IMG/VR virus record: IMGVR_UViG_3300007513_000001 | Span: 229,410-293,409 of that record | Source: a virus | Strand: one strand, 5' to 3' | DNA: 64,000 nt | In this document: positions 51,039-59,939 of the stretch, piece by piece | Layout of the letters: every line of letters starts with the position of its first letter | How positions within the stretch are numbered: the first letter of the stretch is position 1 | Program-made: the position numbers and the translations under genes | The notes under the pieces: generated by a model | What the model was told of the DNA's origin: nothing | The model's database searches: none | Seen by the model: the letters and a program-made list of their open reading frames with translations, nothing else

Positions 51039-51479
51039 ATGAAAATTCTTTTTCTACACGGCTTAGAATCTAAACCTGGCGGAACTAAAGCGAAAGCTCT
51101 AGAAAAGGCTGGGCATAAAGTCTTGAATCCAGCACTTCCTAAAGATTCTCTAGAAGAATCTATTGCGATTGCGCAAGGGATCATAGATAGAGACTGGCCA
51201 GATATTATCGTCGGTTCCAGCAGGGGCGGGGCAATTGCAACAGCAGTAGATAGCAAAGGTGCTAGATTGATTCTGATTGCCCCAGCCTGGAAGTTATATG
51301 GTATAACACCAAGAGCTGGTTCGGATACAACAGTGTTACACTGTCCTACTGATGATATAGTTCCCTATGAACATACAAAAGAATTAGCTGAAAAAACTGG
51401 AGCTAAAATTATAGAGTGCGGAGAGTGTCACCGAATGAGTGATAACGATGCTTTGAGTTCTCTAGTAGAATCAGTTTGA
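51039..51479 (+). CDS. small alpha/beta hydrolase (YqiA-like)
   Basis: A 146-residue esterase-like protein. Start FLHGLESKPGG, nucleophile in IIVGSSRGGAIA (GxSxG), Asp in CPTDDIVPYEHT and His in ECGECHRMSD complete a catalytic triad. The length is at the small end of the alpha/beta hydrolase fold, as for YqiA-type proteins. Substrate unknown. It has its own promoter and a strong terminator after it, so it is a one-gene unit. Confidence 0.75.
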   Translation: MKILFLHGLESKPGGTKAKALEKAGHKVLNPALPKDSLEESIAIAQGIIDRDWPDIIVGSSRGGAIATAVDSKGARLILIAPAWKLYGITPRAGSDTTVLHCPTDDIVPYEHTKELAEKTGAKIIECGECHRMSDNDALSSLVESV

Positions 51480-51490
51480 TTTAACTTAAA

Positions 51491-51516
51491 ATGCACCGAA
51501 CATTCGGTGCATTTTT
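51491..51516 (+). terminator. rho-independent terminator
   Basis: ATGCACCGA and TCGGTGCAT form a perfect nine-base-pair stem with a four-base loop, followed by TTTT. It ends the hydrolase unit and separates it from dnaK. Confidence 0.9.
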
Positions 51517-51623
51517 GTATATTTTTAGTATCCATTTTGTATTTCGTGATTATTTTTAAATTAGCTAAAATTTTGCTGATAAGGAAATTTTGGTACAAAC
51601 TTGCTTATTAAAGGAGTAAAAGC

Positions 51624-53498
51624 ATGGGTAAAGTTATTGGAATTGATTTGGGCACGACAAATTCGTGCGTGGCTGTAGTCGAGGGTACAAACCCTATAGT
51701 TATAGCTAATGAAGAAGGAAGCAGAACAACTCCTTCCGTTGTGAGCTATAATGATACCGGAAGACTAGTAGGAATAGCAGCTCGTAGACAAGCTATCGTT
51801 AACCCCGAATCTACCGTGTATTCTGTGAAGCGTTTTATGGGAATGAGATTTGACGAATCTAAAACAGAGGTCGAAAAAGTTCCTTACGAAATAGTTTCTG
51901 GAGATAGCGGAGAGTGCCGAATAAAAATTAAAGATAGCAAACTGTCTCCTTCTGAAATATCAGCGCAGATTTTAACTAAGCTAAAGAGGAGTGCTGAAAG
52001 ATATTTAGGCACGACTGTAGACGAAGTCGTTATTACAGTACCAGCTTATTTTAATGACTCACAGCGTCAAGCAACTAAAGATGCTGGAAAAATTGCTGGG
52101 TTAGAAGTTAAAAGGATCATTAACGAACCGACAGCTGCAGCTTTAGCTTACGGCATGGATAAAGCTGGCGAGCAAAAGGTTGCTGTTTTTGACTTGGGCG
52201 GTGGTACATTTGATATCTCAATTTTAGAAATATCAGATGGAGTTGTCGAAGTTTTGAGCACGAATGGAGATACTCACCTTGGGGGCGACGACGTAGATCA
52301 ACTTTTGATTGATTGGCTATTTAAAACTTTTGAGGCGGACACCGGAATAGATCTTTCTAAAGATAGCATGGTTATTCAAAGGCTTAGAGAAGCAGCTGAA
52401 AAAGCTAAAATAGAGCTCTCTACAGCGCAGCAAACTGAAATCAATCTTCCCTTCTTGACAGCTGACGCGACCGGTCCGAAACATCTAACTGCGAATTTGA
52501 CAAGATCAAAGTTTGAACAAATGATAGATTCTTTTGTTCAAAATACACTGGTTCCGGTTAAAAATGCGCTCGAAGATGCAAATATTGCCAAAGAAGAAAT
52601 TGATGAAGTGATTCTTGTTGGAGGGTCTACTAGAATTCCAGCTGTTAGAGATAGAGTTGAGAAGTTTTTCGGCAAAACTGCAAATAGTTCGGTTAATCCA
52701 GACGAAGTTGTTGCTCTTGGAGCAGCAGTGCAGGGAGGCGTATTTTCAGGAGACGTTAATGACGTGCTTCTTCTTGACGTTACCCCCTTATCTTTGGGCA
52801 TTGAAACCTTGGGAGGTGTAACAACATTTTTAATTAATCGAAACACCACGATTCCAACTTCTAAATCAGAAACCTTCAGCACGGCAACAGATAATCAGCC
52901 AGCGGTTGATATACACGTCTTGCAGGGAGAGAGAAAGTTTTCTAAAGACAACAGAACTCTTGGAAATTTTCAATTAGCTGGCATCCCTCCAGCTCCTCGA
53001 GGTTTACCACAAATCGAGGTAACTTTTGATATCGACGCGAATGGTATTTTGTCAGTTTCTGCAAAAGACAAAGCTACTGGAAAAGAGCAGAGTGTAAGAA
53101 TCGAAGGCCAATCTGGGCTTTCAGATAGTGATATATCTGATATGATTAAAAATGCCGAGGCTGCTGCAGAAGAAGACGAAAAGAAGTTTAAGGTTATAGA
53201 AGAAAGAAATAAGTTAGACACTCTTGTATACCAAGCTCAAAAAGCAATGAAAGAAAATCAAGACAACATGACGGAAGATTCTAAATTTTCTCTTGGGGAA
53301 TTTATTATCGCTGCCGAAAGTGCTTTAGACAGCGATAGTTTAGATGAGCTTAACCTAGCGTTTAATAATTTGCAGTCTAAGCTTCATGAAATAAGTTCAG
53401 AACTTTACCAATCGTCAACTACCGCTGAAGATTCTAGCGACACGAGCGATGATTCAGGTGATATTATAGACGCTGATTTTGAAGATGTTGACTCTTGA
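51624..53498 (+). CDS. dnaK: DnaK (HSP70) chaperone
   Basis: A 624-residue full-length HSP70. All three signatures occur: [31 protein letters not shown] and [17 protein letters not shown]. The substrate domain ([13 protein letters not shown]) and the Asp-rich end ([11 protein letters not shown]) also match. AAGGAG precedes the ATG. With the CbpA-like DnaJ and FKBP it could form a phage folding system. No GrpE gene was found here. Confidence 0.96.
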   Translation: MGKVIGIDLGTTNSCVAVVEGTNPIVIANEEGSRTTPSVVSYNDTGRLVGIAARRQAIVNPESTVYSVKRFMGMRFDESKTEVEKVPYEIVSGDSGECRIKIKDSKLSPSEISAQILTKLKRSAERYLGTTVDEVVITVPAYFNDSQRQATKDAGKIAGLEVKRIINEPTAAALAYGMDKAGEQKVAVFDLGGGTFDISILEISDGVVEVLSTNGDTHLGGDDVDQLLIDWLFKTFEADTGIDLSKDSMVIQRLREAAEKAKIELSTAQQTEINLPFLTADATGPKHLTANLTRSKFEQMIDSFVQNTLVPVKNALEDANIAKEEIDEVILVGGSTRIPAVRDRVEKFFGKTANSSVNPDEVVALGAAVQGGVFSGDVNDVLLLDVTPLSLGIETLGGVTTFLINRNTTIPTSKSETFSTATDNQPAVDIHVLQGERKFSKDNRTLGNFQLAGIPPAPRGLPQIEVTFDIDANGILSVSAKDKATGKEQSVRIEGQSGLSDSDISDMIKNAEAAAEEDEKKFKVIEERNKLDTLVYQAQKAMKENQDNMTEDSKFSLGEFIIAAESALDSDSLDELNLAFNNLQSKLHEISSELYQSSTTAEDSSDTSDDSGDIIDADFEDVDS

Positions 53499-53542
53499 GT
53501 GTCTTTTGGTATATTTATAATGAAGTAAACTGAGGGTGCGAG

Positions 53543-54373
53543 ATGCGCTTTTTAAAAGAATACATTTCTCAAGTTTTAAAAGAAGCTACGAAATTACCAG
53601 ACGATTTTTATAAACCTTTAGAAAGCGCCATCGCATCATCTCAGTTTTGGACTTTTGCCAACGGTCCGGAAGACGCAGATTTCAATCGGGTCGGCGGAGA
53701 AGATGTAGACCAGACAGAAGCCGCAGAAGTTTTAGGGTACGCTCTTTTAGATTTTTTTAGATCTATAAAATATCCTCTTATACCTCTCGTAAGGTCTCCC
53801 GATGTCGGAGTAAAAGGTAACGATAAATTCTTGGTGGGAAAAGGTCACCGATATTATCCAGACAAGATTGTTGCTGGTGGACAAATGGGTTTGACTGATA
53901 CGGGTAGGAGAATTCTGTATCTAGACCTGATGGTTTATGATGAAGATATCGACACAAACGATATTTCTGCTAATTCTGTAGTTTCAGACGTCGCTTCAGT
54001 TGTAAGACATGAATTAATTCATGCAGATCAATATGATAAAAGAGCTAAAAAACAGAAGACAACGAGAGTAAAAGCTAAAAAAGCTTATGAGGAAGATGGA
54101 AGTATTGTAACTTCAGATGACAGACACCAATATCTTTCTTCGCACATCGAAATCGATGCATATGCTCATGAATTTGCAGAACAGTTGCTTCAAGATTTCG
54201 GTTTAGAAAGGGCGCTACAGTTAATAAGAACTTCTAACAAGGCAGAAGACTTGCCGGTTTCAGATCAATTAGAAGAATATCTAAAGGGGATATCAAGCAA
54301 AAAAGCTTTTAGAAATCTGATGGGAAAAGTTTACACTCAAATAATGGATTTAAAAGATAGAAAAATTTATTAA
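53543..54373 (+). CDS. zinc metalloprotease-like protein with leader
   Basis: A 276-residue protein with a leader motif at the start (MRFLKEYISQVLKEA). Near residue 157 it has VVRHELIHADQYDKR, an HExxH zincin site, and a downstream acid-rich helix (HIEIDAYAHEFAEQLL) with a candidate third ligand. I infer a packaged and injected, or structural, metalloprotease. Preceded by GAGGGTG. Confidence 0.65.
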   Translation: MRFLKEYISQVLKEATKLPDDFYKPLESAIASSQFWTFANGPEDADFNRVGGEDVDQTEAAEVLGYALLDFFRSIKYPLIPLVRSPDVGVKGNDKFLVGKGHRYYPDKIVAGGQMGLTDTGRRILYLDLMVYDEDIDTNDISANSVVSDVASVVRHELIHADQYDKRAKKQKTTRVKAKKAYEEDGSIVTSDDRHQYLSSHIEIDAYAHEFAEQLLQDFGLERALQLIRTSNKAEDLPVSDQLEEYLKGISSKKAFRNLMGKVYTQIMDLKDRKIY

Positions 54374-54454
54374 TATTTTATTTTACTAAACATTATAGAT
54401 TTTCGGTATAAGCAGTTCATAAAATGATATTTAGTGATATCGAGTGGGAAAAAA

Positions 54455-55099
54455 ATGCAGCTAGTCAGAAAATATGTAAGAGCTCTTTTAATAGAGCAGC
54501 TAGAAGCGGAGCTTCAAACACCCTCTACGGGAGTCCCAAAAGGCGTTTGGACACTACTTCAGCCAGGTAGCCCAGAGTTTGAACAAGCTAGAATAGAACT
54601 AAATGATTTGATCACCATGGCTTATTCGAACATTGGCGGTCATTTAAAGATAACTAGTCCCGAAAGTTTGAACAGATATCAATTTTGGGTCGTCCAAGAT
54701 TTAGATGACGACGACCAAATAGATGTAGCCCTCTTTGGCAAGCCTGATATTGGTGGAAACAAACTTGGAGGAATAGGGCATGATGGATCTAGTGCTGCGA
54801 AGTCTGCATATAAAAACAAATCTGCAGAGCTTCGTTCTGGTGGAGAAGTAGCAGGAGTTGGAAATTGGTGGGGTGAAGTTAGTGGAAAAGCTGCATATGC
54901 AGTTTTGTCTCGTGGCGCACCCGCAATTACCGACGAAGCTCATGTCCGAACTCTTCTTGCTGGCGACCTTATCGTTTGGCACGGGATGCACCCAGATCCT
55001 GATGCTCCACCACTGTTTAAAGCTAACCCCGGATGGTACACTAAGACTTTTAGAGATGGTTCTGAACATACAAAAATAATAGCTGGGAGCCCGACGTGA
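54455..55099 (+). CDS. leader-motif protein, unknown domain
   Basis: A 214-residue protein. I start at the ATG giving MQLVRKYVRALLIEQLEAEL, a clear leader with L-x-E; a longer frame lacks a site. The body (YQFWVVQDLDDDDQIDVALF, then a Gly-rich loop) resembles the phage acetyltransferase-like region of the 57167 polyprotein, but weakly. Its stop overlaps the GTG start of the leader-gene array. Confidence 0.55.
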   Translation: MQLVRKYVRALLIEQLEAELQTPSTGVPKGVWTLLQPGSPEFEQARIELNDLITMAYSNIGGHLKITSPESLNRYQFWVVQDLDDDDQIDVALFGKPDIGGNKLGGIGHDGSSAAKSAYKNKSAELRSGGEVAGVGNWWGEVSGKAAYAVLSRGAPAITDEAHVRTLLAGDLIVWHGMHPDPDAPPLFKANPGWYTKTFRDGSEHTKIIAGSPT

Positions 55100-55344
55100 A
55101 AATCACAAAACTCCAACTCAGAAGAATAATTGCAGAAGCTATCGACTTAGATATCGAAAAGGGCGACGTTATTCTTACAGGAAGATTTAAAAATAAGAGA
55201 ACTATTGTAAAAGATATCGGAGTAGACGATTTAGGTCAACCCACTATTAATGGAATGAAAGTCCTGAATTTTAGAATTGAAAAACTTATGCCCAAAGATA
55301 AATGGAGCCAAAAATCTAAAGAAGCTCTTAAGGATAAAAAATGA
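55096..55344 (+). CDS. MKITK-leader array gene 1
   Basis: An 82-residue protein starting with GTG; MKITKLQLRRIIAEAI is the shared leader. The body is basic with an SH3-like beta pattern (KGDVILTGRFKNKRTIV). First of seven consecutive genes that share the leader, each overlapping or abutting the next. Confidence 0.62.
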   Translation: MKITKLQLRRIIAEAIDLDIEKGDVILTGRFKNKRTIVKDIGVDDLGQPTINGMKVLNFRIEKLMPKDKWSQKSKEALKDKK

Positions 55345-55646
55345 GAATTACAAAACTGCAGCTTAAAAGAGTGATAAGAGAAGCTATAAACGAAAGCCAG
55401 TGGCAAGACAATATAGATGATTTTCTTTCTGACCGCGAAGCTAATCCTCACGATGGAGGCATGTACGGCGAAGATGAAGAAGACCGAAAATGGAGTGAAG
55501 CCGAATACGACCGCGGCTACCAGGACGGCTATGATGCTCTTCCACCCGCCGGCGACGCCTCAGCAGATTACGATGTGGGCTACGAAGACGGGAACAACGA
55601 TGGCAACGCTGAATCAGAGCGTGATTATGAAATGGGGTACAGATAA
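55341..55646 (+). CDS. MRITK-leader array gene 2
   Basis: A 101-residue acidic protein: leader MRITKLQLKRVIREAI, then Asp/Glu-rich body with repeated G-Y-x-x-G units (YDRGYQDGYDAL, YDVGYEDGNNDG, YEMGYR). The repeat is like the essential-protein Yae1 or flagellar Gly-Tyr patterns; no firm family. Start overlaps the previous stop. Confidence 0.62.
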   Translation: MRITKLQLKRVIREAINESQWQDNIDDFLSDREANPHDGGMYGEDEEDRKWSEAEYDRGYQDGYDALPPAGDASADYDVGYEDGNNDGNAESERDYEMGYR

Positions 55647-55949
55647 ATGAAAATTACAAAGAGACAAATCAGAAGAATTATTAGAGAAGAGAAGCGAAAG
55701 GTCTTACGAGAGGGTATTACCCAAGAAGAGGCTTTGGCCGTCGCTATCCAAGACTACGTTATAGCGCTCCAAGACCAGATGGACTTCGACTCCGTCCAGG
55801 ACTTCCTACCAGATGTTATTGGTCAAGTCGAGGATTGGTTTGCAAATGAAGCTATCGCAGAAGAGTTCGCTGATGGCGAGAGCGGTGAATACGACCTTGA
55901 TCCGAATGATCAAGCATATGCTGCCGGTCGGCCATGGGAGCATAACTAA
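55647..55949 (+). CDS. MKITK-leader array gene 3
   Basis: A 100-residue acidic protein: leader MKITKRQIRRIIREEKRKVL, then a helical acidic body (AVAIQDYVIALQDQMDF). It starts right at the previous stop (TAAATG). Unknown. Confidence 0.62.
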   Translation: MKITKRQIRRIIREEKRKVLREGITQEEALAVAIQDYVIALQDQMDFDSVQDFLPDVIGQVEDWFANEAIAEEFADGESGEYDLDPNDQAYAAGRPWEHN

Positions 55950-55950
55950 A

Positions 55951-56352
55951 ATGAAAATCACGAAAAGACAGCTTAGAAGAATTATTAGAGAAGAGCTAGA
56001 TTACGGCGAGTTTCAGAGAGATCCAGAAGTTCAAGCGGCTCTACAAGCCGCAGGATTTAATCAAGACGGCAGCTTTGGAATGGAAGGCTATCCTGGACCA
56101 AGCGATTGGCAACTATACTCCCCGGAAAATATGGAGCAAGCCGAAAGGTGGATTGATGCTGCTATTGCAATGAATGATGCATTACGAAAAGCCGAAACTG
56201 CTTTAGACCGCGGCGAATATAGCTCAGCCCAAGATGCCTGGTATGATATAATTTATCCAGTGCAAAAAGAATATAGTGATACCGGGGCAGCCGATACAGA
56301 GGGCAGAGAGGTCGCCGGTGACTGGTTAGAACAAGCGGGATTTTCGTGGTAA
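55951..56352 (+). CDS. MKITK-leader array gene 4
   Basis: A 133-residue protein: leader MKITKRQLRRIIREELDYG, then a helical region rich in Ala, Glu and Tyr. An upstream in-frame start is ignored because the shared leader begins at this ATG. Unknown. Confidence 0.62.
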   Translation: MKITKRQLRRIIREELDYGEFQRDPEVQAALQAAGFNQDGSFGMEGYPGPSDWQLYSPENMEQAERWIDAAIAMNDALRKAETALDRGEYSSAQDAWYDIIYPVQKEYSDTGAADTEGREVAGDWLEQAGFSW

Positions 56353-56353
56353 A

Positions 56354-56644
56354 ATGAAAATTACAAAAAGAAAACTCAGAAGAATTATCCGGGAAGAAAA
56401 AGAACTTCTTTTAAAAGAAGCAATTAAATTTCCGTGGGGCGAAACTGACCCAGAATATCCTGACGATAATGCTGTATTACCACCGACTAGAAAAATAGAA
56501 TTTAAGTGGGGGCCAGGTGGCTTGGAAATGGAAATGCGTATGAACGGAGAGAAAATTCTTGGTTTTACGCGGCAATCACAAGTCGACGAATTAATTGAAC
56601 AACTAGAGGGTCTACTTGCTGGACCAATGAGGACATCACCATGA
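56354..56644 (+). CDS. MKITK-leader array gene 5
   Basis: A 96-residue protein: leader MKITKRKLRRIIREEKELLL, then an acidic beta-containing body (KIEFKWGPGGLEMEMRMNGE). Start one base after the previous stop. Unknown. Confidence 0.62.
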   Translation: MKITKRKLRRIIREEKELLLKEAIKFPWGETDPEYPDDNAVLPPTRKIEFKWGPGGLEMEMRMNGEKILGFTRQSQVDELIEQLEGLLAGPMRTSP

Positions 56645-56922
56645 AAATCACAAAAAGACAACTCAGAAGAATCATCAAAGAAGAAAGACGGCTCTTAAAA
56701 GAGCAGGGTGATCCTATCGCTGACCAGCTTCTTGGAGATTTCGTTACAGATTTAGCTAGTGGGCTAATGGATATGTATGATCCCCAAGACGCAAATCGAG
56801 TTGGATCTGAAGAAGATTTTTATGAAGCAGTAACGACAATAACAGTTGAGGTAGAAGACCTTGTACGCCAGCGATTAAATGATTTATGGTCTGGCGATTT
56901 AAAACTAGAGCTAATGAAATGA
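56641..56922 (+). CDS. MKITK-leader array gene 6
   Basis: A 93-residue protein: leader MKITKRQLRRIIKEERRLL, then an acidic helical body (IADQLLGDFVTDLASGLMDM). Start overlaps the previous stop (ATGA). Unknown. Confidence 0.62.
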   Translation: MKITKRQLRRIIKEERRLLKEQGDPIADQLLGDFVTDLASGLMDMYDPQDANRVGSEEDFYEAVTTITVEVEDLVRQRLNDLWSGDLKLELMK

Positions 56923-57134
56923 AAATCACAAAAAGACAACTCCGGCGCCTGATTAAAGAAGTTCTACAAGAAGATAAGTCTGGGAAAGGAGCTTGCCCAG
57001 ATTCCGGGTGCATTAAGAAAAGTGGCGATGATTGGAGAATTATCAGTAACAAAACTGGTAAAATGTGGCCACAGAAATACAAAACGAGAAAAAGCGCAGA
57101 AAATGCGCTAGACGCTTATCATGCGAGTAGATGA
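56919..57134 (+). CDS. MKITK-leader array gene 7
   Basis: A 71-residue protein: leader MKITKRQLRRLIKEVLQED, then a basic body with CPDSGC and a K-W-P-x-K-Y-K-T-R end typical of small surface-binding domains. Start overlaps the previous stop. Last in the array. Confidence 0.62.
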   Translation: MKITKRQLRRLIKEVLQEDKSGKGACPDSGCIKKSGDDWRIISNKTGKMWPQKYKTRKSAENALDAYHASR

Positions 57135-57166
57135 TATTCTAGAAAATAAAATCTAATAAAATTAAA

Positions 57167-59938
57167 ATGTTATCAATTAATGGAATACCGATCAAGATCA
57201 AAGTAGCTCGAGACGACAAATCTCGAGCTCATGGTCTTATGGGGGTAAAGAGTATGCCGGAAAACGAGGGTATGCTTTTCGTTTTTTCAGAGTCGAAACC
57301 TAGATCTTTTTGGATGAAAGATACTCTGTTTCCGCTTTCTATTGCTTACATTGACGAAGACCATAAGATTATCAACATTGAAGACATGAAGCCACACGAT
57401 ACTTCTAGTGTTGTCTCTGCTTCACCCGCGATATGCGCATTAGAAATGAACCGAGGGTGGTTTAGAAACAACGGCATCCGACCGGGAGACGCTGTTGACG
57501 GAATCAAAAGGGTTTATAGTGAATCTATTTTAAGGAAATCTATTAGACTATTGTTGAGAGAATCATCTACACCCACACGAACTTCATTTGATATTCCTAT
57601 ACCTGCTGATTTAAAAGATATTCATTCACGAATTAAGTACGCGGGTCGAGAATTATTTTTAGTTGGTGGTGCTGTTCGAGATGCGCTTATGGGTAAAACC
57701 CCTAAAGATTATGACGTAGCAACAAATGCGAGTCCTGAAGCCGTTATAAAAATATTGCAAAAAGATCCAAGTCTTAGGTTAGATTTAACTGGTAAACAGT
57801 TTGGAGTAGTGAGAGTAAAAACTAGTGACGGTGGAGAATACGAAATAGCTACTTTTAGAGAAGACATAGGAAAAGGTAAGTCTACAAAGGTAAAATTTTC
57901 TACGATTGAAAACGATGTTAAAAGAAGAGATTTAACAATTAATGCGCTGTTCTACGATATGGATTCTAAAGAAATCGTAGATTATGTCGGCGGAATTGAA
58001 GACATTGAAAACGGAATAATCCGAGCAGTAGGAAACCCAACTCAAAGATTTGACGAAGATAGAATTAGAATTTTGAGAGCCGTCAGATTTGCTGGGAGGA
58101 TGGGATCAAATTTAGACCCGCAAACTAAGCAAGCTATTTTAGACGACAACAAACTAATAGATACGGAAACTGGTCAGCAGATACCAGCTGATAGAATCAC
58201 TGAAGAGTTTGTAAAAGGGATAAAGTCAGCGCAAGATCCCGTTGGGTTTTTAGCTACTATAAATGACCTCGGTCTTTTTGATCAAATTTTGCCAGGCTTA
58301 GAGCTGAATTTTAGTACTTCTGGAACAACTGACCACATAGCTCAATTGGCTGCGTTGTTAAATAATAATTCTACAGATTCTATATCTTCGACTTTAAAAA
58401 GAATGAGATATTCTAACGATGAACGGAATATCATTAATTTTTTAATTAGTTTTGGAAATATTAATCGAGACACTGCTCCAGCGCTTAAAAAAGATTTCAA
58501 GCGCTACAAGATACCAGAAAGTCATTTAATAGAATATGCAGCGGCTTCAGACAGCCTTTCACAAAATAAACTGGATTCGTTTCTGCAGTTTGCTTCTGAG
58601 CCACCAGCTGGAAACTCTAAAGAATTAATGGCTAAAGGAATCAAAGGGCGAGATCTTGGTGTTGCTCTTGCCGCAGCAGAGGGAGATGCTTTTGCGAAGT
58701 TGATTGGCGAGTCAGTAATCGTTAGGCTTTTGACGGAAGCCGCCAAAGGACCACAAGATCTGCCTGACGGAATATTTGTACAGATCAAGCCCGACGATTG
58801 GGGCGTTCGAGTCGCTTATGTAAACAAGCTCAATAATGTGCTCTCGATGGAAGCTGACATTCGGGGCGTAGTTATGGTAGAAAGGCTTTCAGAAGATGAT
58901 ACGGATTTAGGGCCGTGCGACGACGCATGGATGATCGGATCTTCAGAGGCAGCCCCTGGTTGGGGCCCAATGCTTTACGATGTTGCTATGGAATATGCTA
59001 CTATGAAAGGCGGCGGGCTTATGGCAGATCGAGGTTCAGTCTCTCCAAAGGCTCGTAATGTGTGGGACTATTACATGAATAATCGCGGTGACGTTACAGG
59101 AATCCAGATGGATGACCGCAAAAACACTCTCACACCAGAGGAAGAAGATAATTGTAGCCAAAAGGTTGCCGGTCTTGACAATCGGTCACAACAGGATAAG
59201 TCGAAGCTATCCCCAGCCGGCACTTACAAGACAGATTGGGTTGACTCTCCTTTAAGCAAACGCTGGACAAAACCACCCACCACCATCGAGGCTTTAAGAG
59301 CTGCAGGCAAACTCGTCTGGCATGAAGCGGGCGATCATCTTCCACTCAGAGATTTGGATGCAGAAGGTCCAATCTTGCACTTGGAAAATTTCGTGAAAGA
59401 AATATTAAAAGAAGAAACTTTTAGAATTCTAATACCGAGCCCTCCTTCTGAAAAAGAAAGGTTAAAAGAGCTTCCATACGTAGTTCAAAAAAATCAAAAT
59501 CCGAGCTTTAGCCCAGAGATTTTGAAGACGTTAGATAAGAGAGTTTCAAAGTTATTTAATTTTTTAATAGTGAGCGCTGGATATCCGGACGTTTTTGAAA
59601 GAATAAAAGAAACAAAAAACAGCATAAAACCAATTATCAAGTTTCACAAAAATTATTTTGATTGTCTCCGACCAGATGAATTAGCGGATTCTTATGGGCT
59701 AGATTTTCCTGTTAGCTATTTGGACAGTGCGCAGAGTCCGTCTTATCCTTCGGGTCATACAACCCAAGCGTTTTACTTAGCACATGTTTTGGCAAGTGAA
59801 TATCCAGAAATTTCAGAAGATTTTTATAATTTAGCTCAAATGGTGGCCGACTCTAGAATAGAACATGGGGTGCATTTACCTTCAGACAATGAAGCGGGAA
59901 AACTTCTTGCAAAAACTATATACGGGTGGGAAGTTTAA
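57167..59938 (+). CDS. polyprotein: DUF192, CCA-type transferase, acetyltransferase-like, PAP2 phosphatase
   Basis: A 923-residue chain of four modules. Residues 1-115 are DUF192 (SRAHGLMGVKSMPENEGMLF, FWMKDTLFPLSIAYID). Leader-like motif at 122 (LRKSIRLLLRES). Residues 140-400 are a class II CCA-adding/poly(A)-polymerase head (FLVGGAVRDALMG, DYDVATNA, RRDLTINAL). Motif at 517 (VIVRLLTEA). Residues 525-735 look like a GNAT-type phage domain (MLYDVAMEYATMKGGGL). Motif at 739 (LENFVKEILKEE). Residues 750-923 are a class A acid phosphatase: KNYFDCLRP, PSYPSGH and SRIEHGVHLPSD fit K-x6-RP, PSGH and SR-x5-H-x3-D exactly. I infer cutting at L-x-E sites by the head protease into separate enzymes. 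No such fusion is known to me. Confidence 0.8.
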   Translation: MLSINGIPIKIKVARDDKSRAHGLMGVKSMPENEGMLFVFSESKPRSFWMKDTLFPLSIAYIDEDHKIINIEDMKPHDTSSVVSASPAICALEMNRGWFRNNGIRPGDAVDGIKRVYSESILRKSIRLLLRESSTPTRTSFDIPIPADLKDIHSRIKYAGRELFLVGGAVRDALMGKTPKDYDVATNASPEAVIKILQKDPSLRLDLTGKQFGVVRVKTSDGGEYEIATFREDIGKGKSTKVKFSTIENDVKRRDLTINALFYDMDSKEIVDYVGGIEDIENGIIRAVGNPTQRFDEDRIRILRAVRFAGRMGSNLDPQTKQAILDDNKLIDTETGQQIPADRITEEFVKGIKSAQDPVGFLATINDLGLFDQILPGLELNFSTSGTTDHIAQLAALLNNNSTDSISSTLKRMRYSNDERNIINFLISFGNINRDTAPALKKDFKRYKIPESHLIEYAAASDSLSQNKLDSFLQFASEPPAGNSKELMAKGIKGRDLGVALAAAEGDAFAKLIGESVIVRLLTEAAKGPQDLPDGIFVQIKPDDWGVRVAYVNKLNNVLSMEADIRGVVMVERLSEDDTDLGPCDDAWMIGSSEAAPGWGPMLYDVAMEYATMKGGGLMADRGSVSPKARNVWDYYMNNRGDVTGIQMDDRKNTLTPEEEDNCSQKVAGLDNRSQQDKSKLSPAGTYKTDWVDSPLSKRWTKPPTTIEALRAAGKLVWHEAGDHLPLRDLDAEGPILHLENFVKEILKEETFRILIPSPPSEKERLKELPYVVQKNQNPSFSPEILKTLDKRVSKLFNFLIVSAGYPDVFERIKETKNSIKPIIKFHKNYFDCLRPDELADSYGLDFPVSYLDSAQSPSYPSGHTTQAFYLAHVLASEYPEISEDFYNLAQMVADSRIEHGVHLPSDNEAGKLLAKTIYGWEV

Positions 59939-59939
59939 G

